Under the pieces are notes generated by a model. It ran no database searches. It was given only the letters and a program-made list of their open reading frames with translations, and was not told where the DNA came from. From Tectiglobus sp965224045 (lineage in GTDB: Bacteria; Pseudomonadota; Alphaproteobacteria; Rhizobiales; Hyphomicrobiaceae), in assembly GCA_965224045.1 (NCBI GenBank), contig CBDCYD010000016.1:806001-870000 (forward strand): DNA of 64,000 nt. Direction: 5' to 3'. The translations under genes were made by a program, and so were the position numbers. Shown here piece by piece: positions 9,483 to 17,896 of this stretch. How positions within the stretch are numbered: the stretch's first letter is position 1; each line of letters starts with the position of its first letter.

Positions 9483-11206
9483 TGGCGAGCACCAGCCATT
9501 CGCGTGATCACCACGATCAACCGCGTGTTCCGCAAGTAGCGTTGCGTTCACCAGAAACGGTGATGCGGCTCGCGCGTATGGGAACGTTCTATCCGACACG
9601 GCTGAGCTTCAACCGAATATTGATCCGGCGGCTCGGCGAGGAGGGTGCCGCGGTGGAACGAGCGTTGTGGGAGATCGACGCGAACGGGTTTGGCCGCGCC
9701 GTCTATACGACCGCCTATGGTGGTTTCACATACAGCCTGGTTGCCTTTTCGTTGCCGCTTGCAGACGAGGCGCGGTCGGACCGGGTGATTGCGGAGGCGT
9801 GGGACACGACCTACGTGCTCTTTGATGGCATACCGGATGCGGACGCACTGGCTCGTCTCGAAGCATCGGTGCCGCTTCAGGAAGCCGGACGGTTTGCGCC
9901 ATCCGATCTTGTACTGTGCCGGGCCAACAAGTCGGTTCGCCTGTTTACACATGTCGTGGACAGGCTGGCGCAAGGGCTGCAACCGGATGCAGACCTGATC
10001 CTGTCGACCGGGTATCTGATGCGCACGACGGCCGTATACGGCAACGGCAAGTTTGGGATTGCCGATCGGATGCGGATCGCCGATCGGCCCGGGCTCGGCG
10101 ATCCGTTCCAAGCGGAAATGCTGACCGTGTGGATGATCCGGGGCTTCACGTTTGATCTGGTCGAGCACATCGCCCGGGAGAGGGATTCGGCTGCCTTCCG
10201 CCCGCTGGCGCGGCGGTTCAAGCGGTTTCTCGGCATCGGCAATGCGACCGGTCTCGGCATGGCGCCGTTCCTGGTCAGCCATCCGATATTGATCAACAAC
10301 TGGGTGATGGCACGCGAGACGGCGTTGGCGCGTGCGCTGGCGGTGGATGCGATAGGTGCCGGCGAGGCGCAACAGGTGGGTCGGCTGATGCAACGCGCGC
10401 GCTGCCACCTGGACCAGTGGAATGTGGATGACGCGCGCCAGAGCCGGCGCATCACGTTGGTGCGACAGGAATTGGCGGAGCTTAAAAGCGTTGTCGACGA
10501 CGGGCTGCTGCTCGCGGCCGAGCGGCCCTATCAGCGGCTGCTCGCGTTGGCTGGTCAGCGTTCGATGGAATGCCAGGAACTGATCGTGGCGCTGGTCATC
10601 GAGGCCAATGGTGATCTGGTCGATGGGCTTGGTGCGTGCATGGCAAGTGACGTGCGGCCACGCCTGGAGCCTGGCATGACGCTTGGTGCGCTGGTCAACC
10701 TCGTAGACCGCGAATTTGCATGGGCTCTGGCGCTGGACTTCGACGCGCCTGGTAATCGACAGCAATTTTGGTATGTGTCGGAAGAAAAGCTCGAGCCTCG
10801 CCTTGGTGACCGGTTCGCTGAAGACGGTGCGGAGCGGGAGCTACCGCTCGACATTGCACGCCAGGTGCAGGCCTTGCGGCACGATCTCGCGGGCGCGATG
10901 TCGTGCGATGAGAACGGCACGGTCGCGGGCTTTCTGCGGCGGTTTCCGCAGCACCGCAACATCGCGCGCAGGGTGCAGACGCTGGCGTGGCATCCCTATT
11001 CGGAGATCCGGGACAACCTGGTTGGCGCAGATTGCCTGGCAATCGATATGCTGCGCTGGAAGCTGTCGTTCTTCGGTGCCGTCAAATTCGACCCAAAATC
11101 GGATCGCTGGACGCGGATCGCGCTCTTTCAGGGCGCGCCACTGTTCGATGACCTGGGAGGGAGTGACGTCGATGACTGGTGGCTGCCGGCGTTGGAGGCC
11201 GATTGA
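9479..11206 (+). CDS. Unrecognised 575-residue protein between M19 and DUF3726 genes
   Basis: 575 residues, no signal peptide or membrane segment, no motif that I recognise. N-terminal region FYPTRLSFNRILIRRLGEEG; middle part with FKRFLGIGNATGLGMAPFLV and an alpha-helical stretch rich in Arg/Glu (about 300-370); C-terminal half with EFAWALALDFDAPGNRQQFWYVSEEKLEPR. The overall look is a soluble enzyme. The start overlaps the dipeptidase stop by 4 bases and its own TGA shares a base with the DUF3726 ATG (TGATG), so the three are very probably made together. Codon use looks like the neighbours. Confidence 0.75.
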   Translation: MMASTSHSRDHHDQPRVPQVALRSPETVMRLARMGTFYPTRLSFNRILIRRLGEEGAAVERALWEIDANGFGRAVYTTAYGGFTYSLVAFSLPLADEARSDRVIAEAWDTTYVLFDGIPDADALARLEASVPLQEAGRFAPSDLVLCRANKSVRLFTHVVDRLAQGLQPDADLILSTGYLMRTTAVYGNGKFGIADRMRIADRPGLGDPFQAEMLTVWMIRGFTFDLVEHIARERDSAAFRPLARRFKRFLGIGNATGLGMAPFLVSHPILINNWVMARETALARALAVDAIGAGEAQQVGRLMQRARCHLDQWNVDDARQSRRITLVRQELAELKSVVDDGLLLAAERPYQRLLALAGQRSMECQELIVALVIEANGDLVDGLGACMASDVRPRLEPGMTLGALVNLVDREFAWALALDFDAPGNRQQFWYVSEEKLEPRLGDRFAEDGAERELPLDIARQVQALRHDLAGAMSCDENGTVAGFLRRFPQHRNIARRVQTLAWHPYSEIRDNLVGADCLAIDMLRWKLSFFGAVKFDPKSDRWTRIALFQGAPLFDDLGGSDVDDWWLPALEAD

Positions 11207-11829
11207 TGCGGGTGTCGTTCAACGAGATCGAAACAATGCTCTACAAGGCAGGGATGGGGGCTGGCCTTCCCGTCGGTGTTGCGCAGGATGTCGCGAGCGC
11301 GGGATGTTGGCTCAGCCAGGCGGGTGTGGATGGCGTCGCCGTGACCCTGCAGTTGCTTGCTCGCGGACAGGAAGCGCGTGAGGAAGGGCGCGAGCGAATT
11401 CTGGACGAAGCGGCCAAGGGGTTGCTTTTTGATGAAGTTCTGGCCGTTGACGAACTGGTTGCGCAGGGAAATGGTGCCCGCGTGGCGATCGATTTCGTTC
11501 CCGTGCCAGGGGTCCTGATCGGGCTGCTCGGTGTAGCTGCGCGGGACCATGGTACCGCCTTCAAGTTCGCGAGCGGAGACAAAACCATTGTCATTCGCTC
11601 GGGAGCGACCGATTTGCCGGATTTGCCGGGACCAGGCAGCGTTGAAGTCTCGGCCGTCTCCCGGACGGCCGCGGTCGGCCCGGCTGCGGTGGCGGAGAAT
11701 CGAGACAGTGCCATCGTGTGCGATGCGGCATGGTCGAGCGTCTTGGACCTTGCTGAGCGAACCTATGTTCCTGCGAGTCCGGCTTCTCGGGAACACGGGG
11801 CCGGAGCAGGTCTTATAGACAATGATTGA
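11206..11829 (+). CDS. DUF3726 family protein
   Basis: 207 residues starting MRVSFNEIETMLYKAGMGAG, the recognisable N-terminus of DUF3726 proteins, with the following GCWLSQAGVDG motif. The ATG at 11206 shares its A with the upstream TGA, so translation is probably coupled to the 575-residue protein. No membrane segments. The family function is unknown; gene order suggests a role with the 575-residue protein and the dipeptidase. Confidence 0.75.
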   Translation: MRVSFNEIETMLYKAGMGAGLPVGVAQDVASAGCWLSQAGVDGVAVTLQLLARGQEAREEGRERILDEAAKGLLFDEVLAVDELVAQGNGARVAIDFVPVPGVLIGLLGVAARDHGTAFKFASGDKTIVIRSGATDLPDLPGPGSVEVSAVSRTAAVGPAAVAENRDSAIVCDAAWSSVLDLAERTYVPASPASREHGAGAGLIDND

Positions 11830-11933
11830 TGTCATTCCGCGATCGGCGGCAATCCGGCGCATTGTGGCCAGAAATTGTCGGAAAACCTCAAAACGGGGGT
11901 CGTCGGCGTGATATCACCTATCTCGTGGTGCGT

Positions 11934-11962
11934 TTGCCATTGGTCATAGCGGTGACTATAGT
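11934..11962 (+). promoter_or_regulatory. Sigma70-like promoter of the betaine ABC operon
   Basis: TTGCCA (11934-11939), exactly 17 bases, then TATAGT (11957-11962). This is a good housekeeping-type promoter placed in the only sizeable gap before the ABC operon. It predicts a transcript start near 11969 and a leader of about 230 bases before the ATG at 12198. Confidence 0.5.
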
Positions 11963-11968
11963 GGCGCG

Positions 11969-12197
11969 CGTCGCGACGCCGTTTGACAGCCAATTGGCGG
12001 TCCCGGCGTCCGGAAATCTGACGATTGAGATGGAATTCGGCTATCCGTTTGAGTGCGCCTTATCTGCCAGCGATTGAACTCCTCGCGGCCCCGGTGCGCT
12101 CGTTCGTCAGGTTGTGTGGCTTCGGACGCATTGTCCGGCGGCACTGCAATCCTCACAGCACAGCACAAAATGACAGGTAGCGCAGGGAGAAAACCAT
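11969..12197 (+). promoter_or_regulatory. Long untranslated leader of the betaine ABC operon
   Basis: About 230 bases between the predicted promoter and the start codon. Near its 5' end GACGCC (11975-11980) can pair with GGCGTC (12005-12010), and GCCAATTGGC inside that loop is a perfect palindrome. A strong ribosome site AGGGAG lies 8-9 bases before the ATG. The short frame 11826-12077 has no ribosome site or family look and is not called. The leader could hold post-transcriptional control, but no known riboswitch was recognised. Confidence 0.35.
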
Positions 12198-13169
12198 ATG
12201 CGTAAAACAATGATTGGCATCGTCAGCGCCGTAGCCGGTGTCTCGATGATGTCATCGGTCGCTGCGGCCGATTGCGGCGAAGTAACAATCACCAAGATGG
12301 ATTGGGCGTCGTCACAGGTCGTCACCGCAGTCGCCAAGTTCATCATGGAGCAGGGCTATGGCTGCAAAGTCACCGAGGTGCCCTCGGCGACGACAACGGC
12401 CATTACGTCGTTGTCCGAGACCGGCAAACCCGACATCGTGACCGAGCTCTGGGTCAACTCGACCCCGTCGTACGAAAAGCTGGAGAAGGCCGGCAAGGTC
12501 AAGACGGCTGCCAATGTGCTGTCCGACGGTGGTGTCGAAGCCTGGTGGGTTCCGAAGTATCTGGCCGACAAGCATCCGGAACTGAAGACGATCGAAGGGG
12601 TCATGAAGAACCCCGATCTGGTCGGCGGCAAGTTCCACAACTGCCCCGATGGATGGGCGTGCCGGAAAATCAATGACAGTGTCATCCGTGCACTGAAACT
12701 CGGCGACAAACTCGAGATCTTCAACCACGGTTCCGGCGAGACGCTGGCAGCATCGATTGCATCGGCTTATGCCGACAAGAAGCCGTGGTTCGGCTACTAC
12801 TGGGCGCCGACGGCTGTGCTCGGCAAGTACCCGATGGTCAAGGTCTCCGTTGGCGATCACAAGCCCGATGTGCATTCCTGCAACGCCAAGGGCAAGGAAT
12901 GCGCCAAGCCAGGCGTGTCGGCTTACCCGAACGCGCGCGTGATCACGGCGATGACGTCGGACATGGCAAAGAAGAACCCGGACGTGTTCTCTCTCATGAC
13001 CAAGCTGTCCTTCACCAACCAGCAAATGGGTGAAGTTCTGGCATGGAAGCAGGACAACAAAGCTTCCACCGAAGAGGCGGCGGTACACTTCCTGACCAAA
13101 TACAAGAGCGTCTGGGCGGGCTGGCTCAGCGATGATGCCAAGAAAAAGCTTTCGGCCATCATCAAGTAG
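12198..13169 (+). CDS. Glycine betaine/proline-type ABC transporter substrate-binding protein
   Basis: 323 residues with a signal peptide (1-24, cleavage after VAAA). The mature part is of the OpuAC/ProX class: TITKMDWASSQVVTAVAKF, a series of tryptophans (MDWASSQ, LWVNSTP, EAWWVPKYL, YYWAPTAVLG) that in the family build an aromatic cage around quaternary amines, and the C-terminal VWAGWLSDDAKK. Periplasmic; delivers ligand to the permease encoded next. The exact ligand (betaine, choline, proline betaine, carnitine or other) cannot be told from the sequence. It is followed by a 200-base gap with a hairpin. Confidence 0.9.
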   Translation: MRKTMIGIVSAVAGVSMMSSVAAADCGEVTITKMDWASSQVVTAVAKFIMEQGYGCKVTEVPSATTTAITSLSETGKPDIVTELWVNSTPSYEKLEKAGKVKTAANVLSDGGVEAWWVPKYLADKHPELKTIEGVMKNPDLVGGKFHNCPDGWACRKINDSVIRALKLGDKLEIFNHGSGETLAASIASAYADKKPWFGYYWAPTAVLGKYPMVKVSVGDHKPDVHSCNAKGKECAKPGVSAYPNARVITAMTSDMAKKNPDVFSLMTKLSFTNQQMGEVLAWKQDNKASTEEAAVHFLTKYKSVWAGWLSDDAKKKLSAIIK

Positions 13170-13198
13170 GCGGGGCTTGTTTCCTGGACAAATTTTGG

Positions 13199-13223
13199 GC
13201 GCGGCGGTGCAAACTCGCCGCGC
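13199..13223 (+). terminator. Intercistronic hairpin after the binding-protein gene
   Basis: GCGCGGCG and CGCCGCGC (8 bp, loop of 9) sit 30 bases after the binding-protein stop and 150 bases before the permease start. There is no T-run. In ABC operons such hairpins often protect the upstream message or cut read-through so that more binding protein than permease is made. Confidence 0.45.
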
Positions 13224-13372
13224 TCATCATCGGTGCAGGCTGCATTGGTAAGTCTATGTCGGTGCAGTGATTGAAGCGGGCATCCGGTATTGCTTCAATG
13301 AGATTATGCCAAGCGATCATCAAATATCGCCAAGCAAAAAACTAGATTTCACCGGGGAGGAGCAGTGGCGAT

Positions 13373-14404
13373 ATGGGATCGTATGACGGATTGTTCAACG
13401 CGCTCGGCCTGCGGGATTGGTGCGATGCCGGCAAGCAGGGCGGTGCGACGAGCATGGCCGATTTGCTCGCGAAGTCGCGTGGGGGAGCCTCGGACGGACC
13501 GTGGTGGGATATACCATTTCCCTCACTCGATGCGTTGAACAAGTCCTGCAACGCTTTTCCCAGAGCGCGCGACATGACATCCGGCGTCGAGCAGGCCTTT
13601 CTTGATGTCAAGGATGCGCTGAAGTTCGTTCTCGACCCGATCACGCAGCCTCTGAGTTGGCTTCTCGATGGTTCGCTTTATTTGTTTGAGGCGATGCCGT
13701 GGTGGGTGTTGATTCCGCTCATTCTGGCGATCACCTACTACGCCGCGCGTTCTGTGTCGGTTACGGTTTTCGTTGCAATTACGTTCCTGTTTTTCGCATT
13801 CATCGATCACTATTCGTTTGCGATCCAGACGCTCTCGATCATCTTCGTGTGTACGTTGTTATGTGTTCTACTTGGCGTGCCCATCGGTATTGCCATGTCG
13901 AAGAGCAACGCTTTTCAACGCGGGATGATACCGATCCTCGACATGCTGCAGACGCTACCGTCGTTCGTCTATCTCATCCCGCTGATCTTCCTGTTCAGTG
14001 TCACTGAGTCCAAACTCTACGGCATTGCCATCATCATGTACGCCATCGTGCCGGTGATCCGGTTGACCGATCTCGGGATACGGCTGGTCGACAAAGATGT
14101 CATCGAGGCGGCCAACGCGTTCGGAATGACGGCACGGCAAAAGCTGTTCGGGGTCGAAATACCGCTCGCGCTGCCGAACATCATGGCCGGCGTCAACCAG
14201 ACGATCATGATGGCGTTGGCGATGGTCGTGATTGCATCGCTGGTCTCGGCACCTGGCCTCGGCGTGCTCGTCTTGCGCGGCATTCGCAATCTCGAACTTG
14301 GCGTTGGCCTTGTTTCGGGGTTCTGCATCGTGCTGCTGGCGGTCATTCTCGATCGCGTGAGCAAGGCCTCCCTTGCCCGCATCAACGCGGCCCAGGATTC
14401 TTAA
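13373..14404 (+). CDS. Glycine betaine-type ABC transporter permease (ProW-like)
   Basis: 343 residues. A polar N-terminal region of about 100 residues precedes the membrane part, which includes PWWVLIPLILAITYYAARSV and GVPIGIAMSKSNAF. The permease motif with the EAA-type loop appears at about 240-275 (DVIEAANAFGMTARQKLFGVEIPLALPN), the contact site for the ATPase. GGGGAGGAG upstream gives a good ribosome site. Start at the ATG in GATATGGG. It belongs with the flanking binding protein and ATPase genes. Confidence 0.92.
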   Translation: MGSYDGLFNALGLRDWCDAGKQGGATSMADLLAKSRGGASDGPWWDIPFPSLDALNKSCNAFPRARDMTSGVEQAFLDVKDALKFVLDPITQPLSWLLDGSLYLFEAMPWWVLIPLILAITYYAARSVSVTVFVAITFLFFAFIDHYSFAIQTLSIIFVCTLLCVLLGVPIGIAMSKSNAFQRGMIPILDMLQTLPSFVYLIPLIFLFSVTESKLYGIAIIMYAIVPVIRLTDLGIRLVDKDVIEAANAFGMTARQKLFGVEIPLALPNIMAGVNQTIMMALAMVVIASLVSAPGLGVLVLRGIRNLELGVGLVSGFCIVLLAVILDRVSKASLARINAAQDS

Positions 14405-14414
14405 GGAGTTTGGG

Positions 14415-15479
14415 ATGTCTGAGACCAAGAAAGTTTCTATCCGCAATCTCTACAAGATCTTCGGGCCGGATCCGCAGTCGGTGCTGGCGTTGGCGCAGGA
14501 GGGCATCGAAAAGTCGGTGATGCTGGAAGAGCACGGCCACGTCATCGGGCTGCGCGATATCCAGGTCGACATGGGTGACGGTGAGATCACCGTCATTATG
14601 GGGCTCTCGGGGTCCGGCAAGTCGACGCTGATCCGGCATCTCAATCGGCTGATCGAACCGACGTCCGGGGAAATCCTGGTCGACGGTGTCGATGTGATGT
14701 CGTTTTCCGAGGACAGCCTGAGGCAGCTGCGTATGACGCAGATGTCGATGGTGTTTCAGAAGTTTGCGCTGCTGCCGCACCGCACCGTTCTCGAAAATGC
14801 TGGCATGGCGCTGAGGGTGCGCGGCGAAAGCGAGTCCGTGGCCGATCAGGAGGCGATCAAATGGCTTGCCCGGGTCGGCCTCAACGGGTTCGAGAACCAC
14901 TATCCCCATCAGCTGTCGGGCGGTATGCAGCAGCGCGTCGGTATTGCACGGGCGTTGACCTCGAACTCACCCATCATGCTCATGGATGAGGCGTTCTCCG
15001 CGCTCGACCCGCTGATCAGAACGGACATGCAGGACCTCCTGCTGGAACTGCAGACCGATCTTCACAAGACGATCGTGTTCATCACGCACGATCTCGACGA
15101 AGCCCTGAAGTTGGCCGACCATCTCGTAATCCTGAAGGATGGCTACATCGTGCAGCAGGGTGAGCCACAGCATATCCTGCTCAATCCCGAAGACCCCTAC
15201 ATCGAAGATTTCGTCAGCGATATCAACAGGGCGCGCGTCCTGCGTGTGCGCTCGGTGATGTCACCGCTCAACGGCGGCGAACCGGACAGCGCCGGCGAGG
15301 TGGACTACAACGACACGTTGGAAAGTGTGATCGGGTTGTCGGGTGGCGACACTGCGCATTCCTACACAGTAGTTCGCGACGGGCAGCCGGTCGGCTTGCT
15401 CGACATGAAGGCCCTGGTCAAGGCGCTGGTGCCGCGCGTGGCGTCCGAGCAGGGTGTTCGCGGCAACGTTACGGCGTGA
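14415..15479 (+). CDS. Glycine betaine-type ABC transporter ATP-binding protein (ProV-like)
   Basis: 354 residues from the ATG at 14415, preceded by AAGGAG; an upstream in-frame start overlaps the permease gene and is unlikely. Contains Walker A GLSGSGKST, the Q-loop MVFQKFALLPHRTVLEN, signature LSGGMQQRVGIARAL, Walker B IMLMDEAFSALDP and the H-loop FITHD. The N-terminal extension VSIRNLYKIFGPDPQ is usual for ProV/OpuAA. After residue 280 a CBS-like segment (HSYTVVRDGQPVGLLDMKAL) could sense ionic strength or ligand as in OpuA, but only one half is obvious. Eleven bases separate it from the permease gene. Confidence 0.93.
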   Translation: MSETKKVSIRNLYKIFGPDPQSVLALAQEGIEKSVMLEEHGHVIGLRDIQVDMGDGEITVIMGLSGSGKSTLIRHLNRLIEPTSGEILVDGVDVMSFSEDSLRQLRMTQMSMVFQKFALLPHRTVLENAGMALRVRGESESVADQEAIKWLARVGLNGFENHYPHQLSGGMQQRVGIARALTSNSPIMLMDEAFSALDPLIRTDMQDLLLELQTDLHKTIVFITHDLDEALKLADHLVILKDGYIVQQGEPQHILLNPEDPYIEDFVSDINRARVLRVRSVMSPLNGGEPDSAGEVDYNDTLESVIGLSGGDTAHSYTVVRDGQPVGLLDMKALVKALVPRVASEQGVRGNVTA

Positions 15480-15534
15480 AGATTGGTGCTGTCGCCTTGA
15501 TGTCGCTTGTTCCCGTTAGGGCCGGCGCCATTGT

Positions 15535-16056
15535 TCACGCAGTGTCTGAGAGCTTGTGGCGCAACCGTTCTGCCGTTGCCTCGTCGAAGGCAACGAGCTT
15601 GATCGCGAGCCCCGTTTCGGCGGCTTTGCGCGAACAGGTTCTGACCGCCACCTCGCATGCCGGACCGATCGGGTAGCCGTAAATTCCGGTCGAGATTGCC
15701 GGGAAGGCGATCGAACTGCAGCCGTTGGCAGCCGCGATGTCGAGCGATTTTGCGTAGGCACTTTCGAGGAGCGCTTCTGCTGTGGCCGGCGTGTGCTGGG
15801 CATAGACCGGCCCGACGGCGTGGATGATGTATCTTGCAGTCTCGATGGCGAACGCCGGCGTGATCACTGCGGAACCTGTCGGGCATTGGCCTATGGCGGC
15901 GCAAGCCTGGGCGAGGTCATCAAAACCGGCGGCGCGAAAGATGGCGCCACAGACACCACCACCGGCTGCCAGCTGATTGTTGGCCGCGTTGACGATCGCG
16001 TCAGCCGGAATGCGCGTGATGTCGCCCTGAATTACGTCGATTTGCGTGCCTGTCAT
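15535..16056 (-). CDS. Macro-domain ADP-ribose hydrolase/binding protein
   Basis: 173 residues. The sequence TQIDVIQGDITRIPADAIVNAANN, GGGVCGAIFRAAG, FAIETARYIIHAVGP and PAISTGIYGYP is the complete set of macro-domain motifs (YmdB/MacroD-like: O-acetyl-ADP-ribose deacetylase or ADP-ribosyl hydrolase). I chose the ATG at 16056 because AGGA lies 8 bases upstream; an ATG at 16080 overlaps the previous stop. Last gene of a four-gene minus-strand run with CaiB, CitE-like lyase and an unknown protein, an unusual setting that may only reflect shared transcription. Confidence 0.92.
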   Translation of the reverse strand: MTGTQIDVIQGDITRIPADAIVNAANNQLAAGGGVCGAIFRAAGFDDLAQACAAIGQCPTGSAVITPAFAIETARYIIHAVGPVYAQHTPATAEALLESAYAKSLDIAAANGCSSIAFPAISTGIYGYPIGPACEVAVRTCSRKAAETGLAIKLVAFDEATAERLRHKLSDTA

Positions 16057-16073
16057 CGTTCGGTCCTGCCCGA

Positions 16074-16982
16074 TCACCATTCAAGTGCCGTGGTCGGCGG
16101 CGGTACGAGTTCAAAGGTGAGGTTTCTGAAATCGGCGAGTTGCTCGGCCGCGGATAGATAGTTTTCGGGGTGGACGTCGCGCCACTTCTTGAGCCGGTAG
16201 AGGCAACCATCGCATGCAAACAAGAGATCGCCGCGGTGATCGGGTGCAATCCATTCGATCGACACGGCGCCCGCGGCAAACAACCCTTCAGAGACCGCTG
16301 TGACCGTGACGCCATCGGTCTGCCAGCCGTGACGGGCGGAAAACCTCGGCCAGGTGCCTTCGGGGCCGGCCGGAATGCCTTCGTGAACGGAGATGCGCTT
16401 GGGAAGCGGAACGTTTTCCTGCGGCACGATACCTTCGCGATCCTCGTTGAGTATGATCGTCGTGTCGTTGATGAAAACGCCGCCGCCCGTCCAATGGCCA
16501 AAGCTCGGCCAGATCGCGAGTGCGGAGAAATATGGTGGCCGGCTGATGGCCGTCCAAACGCCCTCGTTGCGACGCGGTCTGGGTTTGTGGACGGTCGATG
16601 CGTGTTCGCGCATGTAGCGCGGTATTTTGCGCCGTCTCTGGCGTTTGCTCGGTGACCGGCGTTGGCGTTCGGCCTCGAGGGGGTCGTAGTTTCCGCGGTC
16701 CGCGGACGCGTGTCCGGTGAACCGACGTTGGTGGCGAGGCGCGCTTGCGTGATACTGATGCGCCCAATAGATCAGCTTCTCGCCATCGGGCGAAAGATCC
16801 CATAGGCGAACAAAACCCTTCATCCACTGGCCATGCGCGAAGGTATCGTCGTCGAGGTTCCAGTTGATCAGGTGGAAGTGCCGGCGTGGGCCGCGCCGAA
16901 GAATGACGGCCTTGCGCACATTGCGCGCGAACAGCACCCAAAGGCGTGTGCGATAGGCTTTTTGAGGATTGCCATCAGTCAT
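16074..16982 (-). CDS. Conserved-looking protein of unknown function with a basic central linker
   Basis: 302 residues. The N-terminal part reads VILRRGPRRHFHLINWNLDD and FVRLWDLSPDGEKLIYWAHQ; a very basic stretch follows (about residues 84-140, many Arg/Lys/His); the C-terminal part contains FGHWTGGGVFINDTTIILNE, an EGTWPRFSARHGW segment and IEWIAPDHRGDLLFACDGCL. The pieces look like a beta-propeller-like or WD-related fold split by an insertion, but I do not recognise the family. The start lies 8 bases inside the end of the lyase gene, indicating coupling. Confidence 0.65.
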   Translation of the reverse strand: MTDGNPQKAYRTRLWVLFARNVRKAVILRRGPRRHFHLINWNLDDDTFAHGQWMKGFVRLWDLSPDGEKLIYWAHQYHASAPRHQRRFTGHASADRGNYDPLEAERQRRSPSKRQRRRKIPRYMREHASTVHKPRPRRNEGVWTAISRPPYFSALAIWPSFGHWTGGGVFINDTTIILNEDREGIVPQENVPLPKRISVHEGIPAGPEGTWPRFSARHGWQTDGVTVTAVSEGLFAAGAVSIEWIAPDHRGDLLFACDGCLYRLKKWRDVHPENYLSAAEQLADFRNLTFELVPPPTTALEW

Positions 16983-17892
16983 CTTGCGTTATCGTTTGCG
17001 TTGACTGGCGGGCTGCAACTTGGCGCGCGCGTGCCAGGGTGCGCTTGGCCATCATTGCAATGTCTATGGCGATGAAGGCACCGTCAACATATGCCGTCCC
17101 CTGTCCCTTTGCGCGCGCGTTTTCGTAGGCGGCGACGATCTTTTCGGCATACTGGACTTCTTCGGGCGTCGGCGAGAATGCGCTGTTGCAGGGGGCGATC
17201 TGATTGGGGTGGAAGATGACCTTGCCGTCGAAGCCCAATTCCTTGGCGACTTCGGCATCACGTGTGGTGGCAGCGGCATCCTTGACGGCCGTGAAGTAGG
17301 CCGCGTCGATGGCTTGCAGACCGGCCGCAGCGGCTGCAGCGACGAGCGTTGCGCGCGGAAACGCTAGGGCCTCGGCGGTGACGGCCGAACCGGTTGCGGC
17401 GGCATAGTCGCCGGAACCGAAGAACAGTGCGGATGTGCGGTCACTGGCATCTGCGATTGCGAGCGCGTTGAGGATTCCGCGCGGGGTTTCCAGGGTCGCC
17501 ACGACATCGATCTTTTCGGTGCGCGCGAGCATCATCTCGATGCCGGTCAGCGTGTCGTCCAGCTGCTCGAGCTGGTGGGCGGTCTCCACTTTCGGAATAA
17601 ACAGGCCATCGATGCGGTCGAAGGCCAGATGCTGCATGTCCGCTGCAAACTCGTCGGTACCGATGGCATTGACGCGGACCAGGCGTTCGCGATGACCGAA
17701 GTCCAGATCGGCAAGCTGTCGGTTGACGATCTCGCGCGCGGCGGGTTTGTCATCGGGGGCGACGCCGTCCTCCAAATCGAAAACAGCTGCGTCAATATCG
17801 AGCGCGATCGACTTTGCAAGTCGATCGGGTCGGTTGCCCGGCGTCAGCATCATGGTCCGGCGCAAGCGGCTCGTGCATGCGGGTTCACTCAT
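16975..17892 (-). CDS. HpcH/HpaI (CitE-like) CoA-ester lyase
   Basis: 305 residues. Contains RRTMMLTPGNRPDRLAKSI, AVFDLEDGVAPDDKPAAR, LVRVNAIGTDEF, IPKVETAHQLEQ and the metal-binding LETPRGILNALAIAD, then FGSGDYAAATG. This is the TIM-barrel family that includes CitE, malyl-CoA, citramalyl-CoA and beta-methylmalyl-CoA lyases, which split a hydroxyacyl-CoA into acetyl- or propionyl-CoA plus a 2-oxoacid. Only 4 bases separate it from the upstream CaiB CoA-transferase gene, a classic activate-then-cleave pair. Exact substrate unknown. Confidence 0.9.
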   Translation of the reverse strand: MSEPACTSRLRRTMMLTPGNRPDRLAKSIALDIDAAVFDLEDGVAPDDKPAAREIVNRQLADLDFGHRERLVRVNAIGTDEFAADMQHLAFDRIDGLFIPKVETAHQLEQLDDTLTGIEMMLARTEKIDVVATLETPRGILNALAIADASDRTSALFFGSGDYAAATGSAVTAEALAFPRATLVAAAAAAGLQAIDAAYFTAVKDAAATTRDAEVAKELGFDGKVIFHPNQIAPCNSAFSPTPEEVQYAEKIVAAYENARAKGQGTAYVDGAFIAIDIAMMAKRTLARARQVAARQSTQTITQDD

Positions 17893-17896
17893 CCTG

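Noticed and set aside
11826..12077. 83-codon frame before the betaine binding-protein gene
   Set aside because: No ribosome site, overlaps the preceding gene end and covers a good promoter.
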